DNA of 64,000 bases. It comes from Bdellovibrio bacteriovorus. Its GTDB lineage: Bacteria > Bdellovibrionota > Bdellovibrionia > Bdellovibrionales > Bdellovibrionaceae. This document shows, piece by piece, positions 25,933 to 33,328 of the stretch. The notes under the pieces were generated by a model that saw nothing but the letters and a program-made list of their open reading frames with translations, searched no databases and was not told the origin of the DNA. The position numbers were made by a program, and so were the translations under genes. The stretch is from contig NZ_LUKF01000014.1 in assembly GCF_001592755.1 (NCBI RefSeq), positions 841 to 64,840 of the forward strand, read 5' to 3'. Position 1 is the first letter of the stretch; every line of letters begins with the position of its first letter.

Positions 25933-26718
25933 ATGCTTAAAAGTTTAAATACAGCAGCGACAGGTATGGCGGCCCAACAGACAAATATGGACGTCATCTC
26001 AAATAACATCGCCAACGTTTCTACGAATGGCTTTAAGAAATCGCGCGCTGAATTTGAAGATCTGATGTACCAAACTCAAAAAGAGCCAGGTGCTCAAAGC
26101 GGAATGAATGCGTATTCACCGAACGGTGTGCAAGTCGGTTTGGGTGTTCGCACCGCCGGCATTCAAAAGAATTTTGAAAATGGCAGCGCCGCGGTTACCA
26201 AGAATCCTCTTGATATTCAAATTGAAGGTTCTGGTTTCTTCCAAATTCTGACTCCGGATGGCCAAATCGGTTACACGCGTGATGGTGCCTTTCAAAAAGA
26301 TCCTAATGGTCGTGTCGTCGATAAAAACGGAAATCTTCTTCAGCCTGAAATCACAGTTCCACCGGATGTAGCGGGTCTTGAAATCGCTCCGAACGGTGAA
26401 GTTCGTGTGATTCAAGGTTTGAACTCCGCTCCGCAAACTATTGGTCAAATTGATCTTGTGAACTTCGTAAATCCTGCGGGCCTTAAAGCTGTAGGTAAAA
26501 ACGTCTTTATGCCAAGCCCTTCCAGTGGTCAGCCCGTTGTGGCTCGCCCAGGTATGAACGGAACAGGTTACTTGGCGCAAGGACAGCTAGAAACTAGTAA
26601 CGTCAATATCGCTGAAGAAATGGTGAATATGATCACGGCGCAAAGAGCTTTTGAGACGAATTCAAAAGTGATCCAGGCCTCTGATCAAATGCTTCAATCT
26701 GTGAATAGCATGAGATAA
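25933..26718 (+). CDS. flgG: Flagellar distal rod protein FlgG
   Basis: 261 residues, the normal FlgG length. LKSLNTAATGMAAQQTNMD and ISNNIANVSTNGFKKSRAEF mark the N-terminus, and LETSNVNIAEEMVNMITAQR with AFETNSKVIQASDQML the C-terminus. It forms the distal rod on which the L and P rings and hook are built. AAGGA is seven bases before the ATG. Immediately followed by flgA. Confidence 0.97.
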   Translation: MLKSLNTAATGMAAQQTNMDVISNNIANVSTNGFKKSRAEFEDLMYQTQKEPGAQSGMNAYSPNGVQVGLGVRTAGIQKNFENGSAAVTKNPLDIQIEGSGFFQILTPDGQIGYTRDGAFQKDPNGRVVDKNGNLLQPEITVPPDVAGLEIAPNGEVRVIQGLNSAPQTIGQIDLVNFVNPAGLKAVGKNVFMPSPSSGQPVVARPGMNGTGYLAQGQLETSNVNIAEEMVNMITAQRAFETNSKVIQASDQMLQSVNSMR

Positions 26719-26721
26719 TTG

Positions 26722-27654
26722 ATGAATAAGTTTTTGTCTTTGGCACTTTTATTTTTCAGTGTTCCGTCTTTCGCAAGACCTGAGATCACCATTCCAGCCA
26801 GCGTTGAGATTTCTCAACGTGAGCTTTTGCGTTTAAGTGATATCGCGACGGTGAAGGATGGCACGCCGGAACTTCTTTCGTTTATGGAAAGTGTTGTGAT
26901 CCGCGAAGACGCACGTGAGCTTTTGTTGTCACAAAAACTTCCGTCTTCAGAAATTTTGACCAAAGTGCGTGAAGCGATGAAGAGCCAATCCGGTCTTCGC
27001 GCTTTAAATCCTGCTTATAAAATTCCTTCGCAAGTGGCGGTGGCGTTTGCTTCAACACCGATTTCTCGTGAAGAAATTCAAAGGAAAGTTCTGAATCATC
27101 TTCAGGTTCGCTGCAATGAGTGCGAATACAAAGTCAGTATTCAAAGCACGCCGGCTCCGGCACAAAAGCAATGGGATCTCGATTTTACGCAACTTACAGG
27201 CAAAGGAGGCTTCCTTTTGCCACTGCGCGACGGCGATCAGCGCCAATTAAAATGGATTTCAGGAACAATTCGCGTGTCGCAATTAACCCCGGTTGCGTCT
27301 CGTTTGATCTTACAAGGAGAGAGAGTGCAACAGGAAGACGTGCGCATGGTGATGACCGATGTGACGTTTGCTAAAGACAATGCACTTCGCCTGGCTGATA
27401 TCCAAGGACAATTGGCAGCTAGATCTCTTCCCGTCGGTACGGCTATCTGGTCGACCGATCTCAAACGTGAACCGGCAGCTAAGAAGGGACAGATTGTAAA
27501 GGCATTGCTTGGCGATGAGGGATTTGAAATCTCCGTCAATATGCAGGCTGAAGACAACGGCTTTGTTGGGGATCTCATTAAAGTTAAAAACTTGGATAAT
27601 CAAAAAGTTCTCTCAGGCGTCGTGATTGAAAAAGGTGTGGTGAAGTTGCAATGA
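26722..27654 (+). CDS. flgA: P-ring assembly chaperone FlgA
   Basis: 310 residues with a signal peptide (FLSLALLFFSVPSFA). The C-terminal SAF-like domain (RLILQGERVQQEDV, RSLPVGTAIWSTDLK, VKNLDNQKVLSGVV) is typical of periplasmic FlgA, which helps FlgI form the P ring. The ATG is three bases after the flgG stop. The N-terminal 100 residues are more divergent than the rest. Confidence 0.92.
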   Translation: MNKFLSLALLFFSVPSFARPEITIPASVEISQRELLRLSDIATVKDGTPELLSFMESVVIREDARELLLSQKLPSSEILTKVREAMKSQSGLRALNPAYKIPSQVAVAFASTPISREEIQRKVLNHLQVRCNECEYKVSIQSTPAPAQKQWDLDFTQLTGKGGFLLPLRDGDQRQLKWISGTIRVSQLTPVASRLILQGERVQQEDVRMVMTDVTFAKDNALRLADIQGQLAARSLPVGTAIWSTDLKREPAAKKGQIVKALLGDEGFEISVNMQAEDNGFVGDLIKVKNLDNQKVLSGVVIEKGVVKLQ

Positions 27655-28415
27655 GACTTAAATCTTTCTTCGTAACTATTTCTTCGTTGGTGGCTCTTAC
27701 GTTGTTCACAGGTTGTGCGACGATGAATGATCTTTTGGCTTCATTGGATGGTCCCAAAGAAAACCCGCCATTAGAAAAAATCAATACGGCTCCTCGCTAT
27801 TCTGACACTCAGAATTTGGGAGTACCGACAGATCGTCAATACAAACGCATGACTCGCAATCGCATGGAAGAAGAATCGGACTTAGGCGCCAATGCCGGTT
27901 CGACTTGGGTGATGGAAGGTCAAGGCGCTTATTTGTTCGCGCAAAACAAAATGCGTCGCGAAGGCGATCTTTTAAATGTGAAATTGGACGGACCTGCTTT
28001 GAAACAAGTAGAAACAAAAGTTTCTGTGATCAAAAAACTTTTGAAGCAGCTTGAAGAGCAACAACAACAAAGTTTGAATAACTCTTTAGCAGCAAATGGC
28101 ACGGATGCATCTCGTACTCCGGCGTCGACAGAGGCAAAAAAGCCGGAAGCGGCTAAGCCCGCAGAAAAAGAAGACGACAAGGACGCTTTGGCGGATGTGC
28201 AAAACATACCCACTCGTATTGTCGAAAAATTGGCTGATGGAAATTACCGCATCAAAGGGCAACAGCCTTTTATGATCGGAAAACGTGAATACAAAGTCAT
28301 CGTGACGGGTTTGATCCGTCCAGAAGACTTCAACGATCAAGGTATCGTCTCTGATAAACTTCTTGATCCGCAATATGATGTCGTCAGCATCAGAAGGAAC
28401 GCACGCAATGAATAA
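27651..28415 (+). CDS. flgH: Flagellar L-ring lipoprotein FlgH
   Basis: 254 residues with lipobox LFTGC near residue 22. Family marks are GSTWVMEGQGAYLF, RREGDLLNVKLDG and the C-terminal GLIRPEDFNDQGIVSDKL. An inserted low-complexity segment (about residues 125-180, Gln-rich then Ala/Lys/Glu-rich) makes it longer than the classical protein of about 230 residues. It builds the outer-membrane ring. The start overlaps flgA by 4 nt. Confidence 0.95.
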   Translation: MRLKSFFVTISSLVALTLFTGCATMNDLLASLDGPKENPPLEKINTAPRYSDTQNLGVPTDRQYKRMTRNRMEEESDLGANAGSTWVMEGQGAYLFAQNKMRREGDLLNVKLDGPALKQVETKVSVIKKLLKQLEEQQQQSLNNSLAANGTDASRTPASTEAKKPEAAKPAEKEDDKDALADVQNIPTRIVEKLADGNYRIKGQQPFMIGKREYKVIVTGLIRPEDFNDQGIVSDKLLDPQYDVVSIRRNARNE

Positions 28416-29415
28416 ACTATTTAGCGTTATCGTACTAACGGCTTTTTTTGTGATGGTGGCTTTTGAAGCGGCGAACGCGGCTCGCTTGAAAGACATCGCC
28501 AGCATCCGTGGTGTGCGTGAAAATCAACTTTTGGGTTACGGTATCGTCGTCGGTCTTAAGGGCACCGGTGACGGTAAAAATGAATTCATGAGTAAGAGCA
28601 TGGTGCGCATGCTTGATAAATTGGGAATGAAACTAGATTCGCCTGAATTCGCAAGTAAGAACGTGGCGGCCGTGATTATCACCGGCACGATGCCTGCGTT
28701 CGGTAAAGCAGGGAATCCGATTGATGTCACGGTGAGTGCTATCGGTGATGCTTCTTCACTTCAAGGTGGTACTTTGTTGCAAGCACCTTTGCGTGCGGCG
28801 AATGAACAAGTTTACGCTGTCGCTCAAGGAAGCATCATTATCGGTGGTGACGGAAAAGATCAGCATCTCACTTCAGGAAGAATTCCGAATGGTGCAACGA
28901 TTGAACGAGACATGACAGCGGATTTTGCTTCTCGCAAAATGTATCGTCTGACTTTGATCAATCCGGATTTCACGACGGCGGCTCGCTCGGTATTGACGAT
29001 CAATAAAGAATTGGGTGGTCACTACGCTTCCGCAAAAGATTCAGGAACGATTGATATTATCACTCCATTTGCCTATGAAAATCGCGGTGTGGAATTGTTG
29101 GCAACGATTGAATCTATCGAGATCAATCCCGACATGAAAGCGCGTGTTGTTGTGAATGAAAAAACCGGCACGATTGTGATCGGTGATAAAGTGAAGATTT
29201 CAAAAGTCGCTATTTCTCACGGTTCACTCTCTGTAAAAGTTGGAGAGGGAAAAAATGCGAAAGATGAGAAAGTGGCTGTTTTAGAAAGTGGTGTCAGTGT
29301 TGGGGAACTCGTGCAAGCACTAAACAAATTAGGTGTCTCGCCGAAGGACCTGATAACTATACTTCAGTCCATCAAGTCAGCTGGAGCTTTGCACGGGGAA
29401 CTCGAAGTATTATGA
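28408..29415 (+). CDS. flgI: Flagellar P-ring protein FlgI
   Basis: 335 residues with a signal peptide (MNKLFSVIVLTAFF to FEAANA). RLKDIASIRGVRENQLLGYG, IVVGLKGTGDG and VIIGGDGKDQ are diagnostic, and the C-terminal VGELVQALNKLGVSPKDLI closes the family. It forms the periplasmic P ring in peptidoglycan. The ATG overlaps the flgH stop by 8 nt with AAGGA nine bases upstream. An earlier in-frame ATG at 28363 would lie deep inside flgH and is rejected. Confidence 0.97.
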   Translation: MNKLFSVIVLTAFFVMVAFEAANAARLKDIASIRGVRENQLLGYGIVVGLKGTGDGKNEFMSKSMVRMLDKLGMKLDSPEFASKNVAAVIITGTMPAFGKAGNPIDVTVSAIGDASSLQGGTLLQAPLRAANEQVYAVAQGSIIIGGDGKDQHLTSGRIPNGATIERDMTADFASRKMYRLTLINPDFTTAARSVLTINKELGGHYASAKDSGTIDIITPFAYENRGVELLATIESIEINPDMKARVVVNEKTGTIVIGDKVKISKVAISHGSLSVKVGEGKNAKDEKVAVLESGVSVGELVQALNKLGVSPKDLITILQSIKSAGALHGELEVL

Positions 29416-29771
29416 AATTTGTGTTTCGAAATGACACACTATGCAATAGACTTAATTTTATAGTTTCAGACACATGGACGTGTTTGGAACGCGGGGAGGG
29501 TGAGGAAGAGATCGCGAACCATGGAAGGTCAAGAGTCAAAAGTTTCTCGCAGGAAACAGGAGCAATAGGTCAGCAGGCACCAAGGATTGGTGAACACGAG
29601 CCGAAGCTACACTCTAAGAATCAATTGCAGGATGCATATGATTCTCCGACTCTCACTCCCCTTTTTTCTCTTTCTTCAAATGACATCGTTGCGTTGGAAT
29701 CTGTGAGTAGTGGGTTGCTGGAACCTGCTGCTTCGGACAGTCCTCGCGCTTGGAGATTTTCTTGGCTTTGA
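29412..29771 (+). CDS. Doubtful ORF coupled to flgI
   Basis: 119 codons starting in an ATGA overlap with the flgI stop, so it would be translated by re-initiation. I recognise no family. The predicted protein is hydrophilic with no signal peptide, and its last quarter is encoded by the left arm of a perfect inverted repeat (LESVSSGLLEP). It could be a remnant or chance frame in a spacer. The surrounding 624-nt gap (29416-30039) has no other convincing gene. Its second half turns G+T-rich on the plus strand. Confidence 0.3.
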   Translation: MKFVFRNDTLCNRLNFIVSDTWTCLERGEGEEEIANHGRSRVKSFSQETGAIGQQAPRIGEHEPKLHSKNQLQDAYDSPTLTPLFSLSSNDIVALESVSSGLLEPAASDSPRAWRFSWL

Positions 29772-29872
29772 TGTCGGGTCGTTTTCTTTCTTTTTGTTGC
29801 TACTGCTGGCGTTCGCTGGCGCTGCGGAACTTGCATCAGGTTCCAGCAACCCACTACTCACAGATTCCAACG
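29692..29872. repeat. Perfect 36-bp inverted repeat in the flgI-flgJ gap
   Basis: The arm at 29692-29727 (beginning CGTTGGAATCTGTG) is the exact reverse complement of 29837-29872. They are separated by 109 nt that contain a small hairpin-prone CTGGCGTTCGCTGGCGC stretch. As RNA it would form a very stable long stem in the middle of the flagellar transcript. No target-site duplication or transposase is seen. Confidence 0.9.
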
Positions 29873-30039
29873 ACGCGTTCGCTTGTTGGAAGCGAAGTTG
29901 GGGGTGGAGGGGGAATCAGTTCTTCTGGTTTTCTTCGAGTGGGGGCTTCTTTTGTTTTTGGGTTCTGGCCGTCTTTGACGGCGTTTTTTTCTCTGCTAAT
30001 TTTTGATTTTCAGTTTTCTAACTTCGCTGGGAGCTTCTT

Positions 30040-30762
30040 ATGAGTGATGCTGCTGGTGGGGCTGGAAATTTTAAGGCTTTTGGGTCTAAGTTTCTTTCTC
30101 GGCCTGTGTCTAAATCTCCGGAGCAGAAGCTTCGTGAAGTTTCGGATATGTATGAGAAGCATTTTCTTCGGGAGATGACTAAGGCTATGCGTTCCACTAT
30201 TCAGGAAGGTGGATTTATTCAGACTAGTCATGCGGAAAAAATTTTTCGTGAGCAGTTGGATGATCACTATGTTGAGAAGTGGGGAGAGCGTGGTGGTGTT
30301 GGGCTCTCTGATATGATTTACACTCAGCTGGTTGAAAAATTTGGTGTGATGATGGGAATTAAGACTCAGGTGTCTAAGCCTCAGGGTCCTCTCCCTCTTG
30401 ACACGAAATCTTTCGCGGCTCGTCCGTTTCAGCATCCTGGTAAAAAACAATCCGTGTCTTATCGAATTGATAATACGCAAGGTCCGCAAGGTGCAGATAA
30501 AGCGCCTGAAGCTGTCAAAGCCCCATGGGACGGGGTTTTGCTGGGGAAGAAGACTTTGGCGGATGATCAGACAATGATTGAAATTGAGCACGACAATGGT
30601 CTTAAAAGTCAGATGGTTTTTAAGGGTGGAGTGTCTAAAGTTTCGACAGGGGAAAAACTGCAAGCTGGCGACACCCTTGGGTTTTTAAGTCCTGAGGCGA
30701 AGTCACTCTATTGGACAGTCGAGAAGGGTGCAGAACCTGGACCAGAAACTGTCTCAGAATGA
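30040..30762 (+). CDS. flgJ: FlgJ rod-binding protein fused to a degenerate M23-like domain
   Basis: 240 residues. The N-terminal Rod-binding domain (about 20-105) has EQKLREVSDMYEKHFLREM and AEKIFREQLDDHY, as in FlgJ rod caps. Instead of the muramidase domain of enteric FlgJ, residues 160-235 look like a LytM/M23 beta-fold (PWDGVLLGKK, IEIEHDNGLKS, VSTGEKLQAGDTLGF). It lacks the zinc ligands: no HxxxD, and LYWTV where LHF-type HxH would be. It probably binds rather than cuts peptidoglycan. The first 110 codons use G- and T-ending codons (GGG, CGG, TCT) more than neighbouring genes. GGGAG is six bases before the ATG. Confidence 0.87.
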   Translation: MSDAAGGAGNFKAFGSKFLSRPVSKSPEQKLREVSDMYEKHFLREMTKAMRSTIQEGGFIQTSHAEKIFREQLDDHYVEKWGERGGVGLSDMIYTQLVEKFGVMMGIKTQVSKPQGPLPLDTKSFAARPFQHPGKKQSVSYRIDNTQGPQGADKAPEAVKAPWDGVLLGKKTLADDQTMIEIEHDNGLKSQMVFKGGVSKVSTGEKLQAGDTLGFLSPEAKSLYWTVEKGAEPGPETVSE

Positions 30763-30763
30763 T

Positions 30764-30792
30764 TTGGTGTAACTGTCCCATTGTGATACTAT
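30764..30792 (+). promoter_or_regulatory. Weak candidate promoter for flgM
   Basis: TTGGTG, 17 nt and TACTAT could form a weak sigma-70 promoter ending about 49 nt before flgM. The -35 matches only 3/6 positions. Confidence 0.28.
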
Positions 30793-30804
30793 GAAAAGAA
30801 CAAA

Positions 30805-30822
30805 GAGTGTATTCTAACACTC
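30805..30822 (+). promoter_or_regulatory. Inverted repeat before the flgM ribosome site
   Basis: GAGTGT and ACACTC flank ATTCTA, six bases upstream of the AGGAGG site of flgM. It could be an operator or an RNA hairpin; too weak to be a terminator. Confidence 0.4.
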
Positions 30823-30840
30823 GAAAGCAGGAGGCCTTCA

Positions 30841-31170
30841 ATGAAGATCACGCACAACAAAGTTGGACAGAATTTGAATCTGACAGATTCTTCTCGCTCT
30901 AACAAAGCGGATGCAATTAAAAATAATTCCGCTGGTGCGCCGACAGCAAAAGCAGATGCTCTGACTGCGTCGACTCTCGGTGAATCTTCTCGTGTTGAAC
31001 TTTCTCCACGTGCGCAAGAAGCAAAAAGAATCAAAGAACTTGCGATGTCGGCTCCTGATGTTGACGAAGCCAAAGTTGCTAAGTTCAGAAAATTGATCGA
31101 CGACGGAAAATACAACGTCGATGCAAAAGCTATCGCCGACAAAATGGTCGACGAACACTTAGATTTCTAA
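30841..31170 (+). CDS. flgM: Anti-sigma-28 factor FlgM
   Basis: 109 residues, disordered Ser/Ala/Lys-rich N-terminal half and the conserved C-terminal sigma-28 binding helices VAKFRKLIDDGKYNVDAKAI followed by ADKMVDEHL. RVELSPRAQEA is also typical. FlgM holds sigma-28 inactive until the hook is finished and FlgM is exported. AGGAGG lies six bases upstream. Its presence implies sigma-28 targets, two of which (csrA and cheA promoters) are proposed in this window. Confidence 0.93.
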   Translation: MKITHNKVGQNLNLTDSSRSNKADAIKNNSAGAPTAKADALTASTLGESSRVELSPRAQEAKRIKELAMSAPDVDEAKVAKFRKLIDDGKYNVDAKAIADKMVDEHLDF

Positions 31171-31252
31171 ATTGCCGGAAGCCGGTAGAGCTAGCACCCA
31201 TGCAGGGGTTTATTAACAACCTCACCGCCCAGGCGGCATCAAGGATGATGAA

Positions 31253-31774
31253 ATGATGGACGCAACAGTAGAAAGAGCGTTTCAAAAGTTAGAAGCCAAT
31301 CTCGAAGAACTCACAAAGATCTATCGTTCTCTTCTCGATATCGTACGCAAAGAAAAAGACCTTCTTCTTCAAGCGGATCGCGATGCTTTGGATGAAAGCA
31401 ATAAACTCAAAGAAGAATTGCTTTTCAAACTTCGCGCGCAAGATGCTTTGCGTTCTCGCTATGCGATGGATCTAGCAACTATGGTCGGAGCCGACGTTGA
31501 GAATCCTCGTTTGTTGGAGCTTGCCCAAAAATTGGCAGGCACTCCCGCAGCCGATCGTCTTCGCACTCAGCATTCCGCTTTGGATATGTTGATCAAAAGA
31601 ATCACAGATATTAACAAAGATAATGAAGAATATGCTAAGTCCGCTTTGCACTCGTTGAATGGTGCTCTTGGCGAAATCAAAGATACTCTCTCTGGTAAAA
31701 AAACTTACGGAGGCAAAGGCCAATACAAACAAGGCCCTCAAGTATCTGGCAACTTCGTTAGTAAAGAAGCGTAA
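31253..31774 (+). CDS. flgN: FlgN-family export chaperone
   Basis: 173-residue all-helical protein with a long N-terminal heptad pattern (KLEANLEELTKIYRSLLDI) and a charged, Gly/Lys-rich disordered tail (GGKGQYKQGPQ), the usual FlgN pattern. It escorts the hook-filament junction proteins FlgK and FlgL to the export gate, and the next two genes are exactly those. AAGGA precedes the ATG; a second ATG follows directly. The 82-nt gap from flgM has a CCGG-AAG-CCGG hairpin and CCGCC-CA-GGCGG, possibly a diverged copy of the repeats described next. Confidence 0.82.
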   Translation: MMDATVERAFQKLEANLEELTKIYRSLLDIVRKEKDLLLQADRDALDESNKLKEELLFKLRAQDALRSRYAMDLATMVGADVENPRLLELAQKLAGTPAADRLRTQHSALDMLIKRITDINKDNEEYAKSALHSLNGALGEIKDTLSGKKTYGGKGQYKQGPQVSGNFVSKEA

Positions 31775-31822
31775 GCGCGGAAGCGCGCAGAGCCGCAGGG
31801 CGGAGCCCGAAGGCTGAAGCAG
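31775..31822 (+). repeat. Structured intergenic repeat, copy A (flgN-flgK)
   Basis: 48 nt directly after the flgN stop. GCGC-GGAA-GCGC forms a first hairpin. AGCC, an inner GGGC-GGA-GCCC hairpin and GGCT form a second, stacked stem. The ends (24 and 11 nt) are nearly identical to copy B, while the inner hairpin differs but keeps pairing. Confidence 0.8.
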
Positions 31823-31852
31823 TAACAACGACCCACCGAAGATGAGGATAGG

Positions 31853-33259
31853 ATGTCTAAAATCTCGGCTATGATGGATACGGGTAAGCGCTCTCTGATG
31901 AACTCTCAGACAGCATTGCAAACGGTCGGTCATAACATCGCCAATAAATCAACCGAGGGCTTTTCACGCCAGCGTGTTGAGCTATTGTCGAATCAGCCTA
32001 TCGGTGAAGGAAATCTGCAAATCGGTATGGGTGCCCGTGCCGGTGTCGTGACTCGTGTTAACAATCCTTGGTTAGAAAAACAAATTCAAAAAGAAGGCAT
32101 GAACATGGGTTTCCATGATTCTCGTGCCGATGCTCTGGGCCGTGTTGAGCAAATCTACAATGAGCAAAACAATAAAGGCCTGAATCAGTACATGACTGAT
32201 TTCTTCAACTCGTTCCGTGAACTTTCTAATAACCCTGAAAGCTTGGCATCAAGAACTTTGGTGCGTGAGTCCGCTGTGGCGATGTCTAAAGATTTCGGTC
32301 GCGTGGTAGGGCAGTTGAAAGCCGTTCAGGAAGATTTGGATGGTCAGGTTAAGACAACCGTGAACGAGATCAATCAGTTGACGAAAGAAATCGCGCAACT
32401 GAATGAAAAAATCCAAATGATCGAAGTTCAAAAAACTCCGGCCAATGATGAGCGCGATCGTCGTGACCTAGTTCTAAAAAAACTAGGTGAAAAGATCGAC
32501 ATCTCTTGGGCGGAAGGCCGAGACGGCATGGTGACAGTTACTGCTGGTCGTACAGGTATCCTGGTTTCAGGTATCGGTTCTTCGGAATTGAAGGCTGAAC
32601 AAACCGGCAGCCGTGACCGTGTCGAAGTTTTCTTCGTGGGTACGGGAACTCCCGCGAACATCACAGATCAAATCACGGGTGGCCGTATTGGTGGTGCCTT
32701 GGAAGTTCGTGACCGTGTGATTGAAGATCTTTTAAATCACGTCGACAACATGGCTTACACATTGGCGAAAGAAGTCAATAAAGCCCATATCGAGGGATTT
32801 GATAAAAGCGGTCGTCCCGGTGTTTTATTTTTCGAAATGCCGGAACAGTCAAAGGGAGCCGCATCAGTTATCGGATTAAATAAAACAATCTTTAACGATG
32901 TTGGCAGAATCGCGGCCGGAGCCCAGTCCGGTGCGACTGGTGATAATACCGTCGCGAACGTGATCTCTTCTTTGCAGCACCGTCAGGTGATGGATGGTGG
33001 GACATCGACGTTAGACGATTACTACAACACGCAAGTCGGTCAGATCGGTGCGATCTCCCAACGTGCGGTGAAGTCACAAGAGTCTCAGAGAAACGTGATG
33101 AACCAACTTACAAATATTCGTGAGAGTATTAGCGGTGTTTCTTTGGACGAAGAGACAACAAAAATGATCGAGTTCCAAAAAACTTACGATGCCTCTGCTC
33201 GTTTGATCAAAACAGCAGATGAAATGTTTGATACAGTATTGAATTTAAAACGGTTGTAG
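31853..33259 (+). CDS. flgK: Hook-filament junction protein FlgK (HAP1)
   Basis: 468 residues, within the family range. TALQTVGHNIANKSTEGFSR and VELLSNQPIGEGNLQIGMG mark the N-terminus. The middle has a long coiled coil (VKTTVNEINQLTKEIAQLNE), and the C-terminus has SLDEETTKMIEFQKTYDASA. It joins hook to filament. AGGATAGG precedes the ATG. It is flanked on both sides by the structured repeats. Confidence 0.96.
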   Translation: MSKISAMMDTGKRSLMNSQTALQTVGHNIANKSTEGFSRQRVELLSNQPIGEGNLQIGMGARAGVVTRVNNPWLEKQIQKEGMNMGFHDSRADALGRVEQIYNEQNNKGLNQYMTDFFNSFRELSNNPESLASRTLVRESAVAMSKDFGRVVGQLKAVQEDLDGQVKTTVNEINQLTKEIAQLNEKIQMIEVQKTPANDERDRRDLVLKKLGEKIDISWAEGRDGMVTVTAGRTGILVSGIGSSELKAEQTGSRDRVEVFFVGTGTPANITDQITGGRIGGALEVRDRVIEDLLNHVDNMAYTLAKEVNKAHIEGFDKSGRPGVLFFEMPEQSKGAASVIGLNKTIFNDVGRIAAGAQSGATGDNTVANVISSLQHRQVMDGGTSTLDDYYNTQVGQIGAISQRAVKSQESQRNVMNQLTNIRESISGVSLDEETTKMIEFQKTYDASARLIKTADEMFDTVLNLKRL

Positions 33260-33308
33260 GCGCGGTAGCGCGCAGAGCCGCAGCGCCTAGGCGCGCAGGC
33301 TGAAGCAG
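33260..33308 (+). repeat. Structured intergenic repeat, copy B (flgK-flgL)
   Basis: 49 nt starting at the base after the flgK stop. The first 24 nt match copy A at 23 positions and the last 11 nt (GGCTGAAGCAG) are identical. The inner hairpin is GCGCC-TA-GGCGC here instead of GGGC-GGA-GCCC. Confidence 0.8.
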
Positions 33309-33328
33309 CATAAGGATAGAAAGACTTA

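Noticed and set aside
29474-29640. Possible structured non-coding RNA (RNase P-, SRP- or 6S-like) in the flgI-flgJ gap
   Set aside because: No diagnostic conserved core was found; the purine-rich stretch alone is not evidence.
29820-29856. TGGC...TTGCA in the flgI-flgJ gap as a sigma-54 site
   Set aside because: The spacing between the GG and GC elements is three bases too long.
29676-29870. Minus-strand ORF across the flgI-flgJ inverted repeat, also reading ESVSSGLLEP
   Set aside because: The shared peptide on both strands is simply the consequence of the perfect inverted repeat; no ribosome site.
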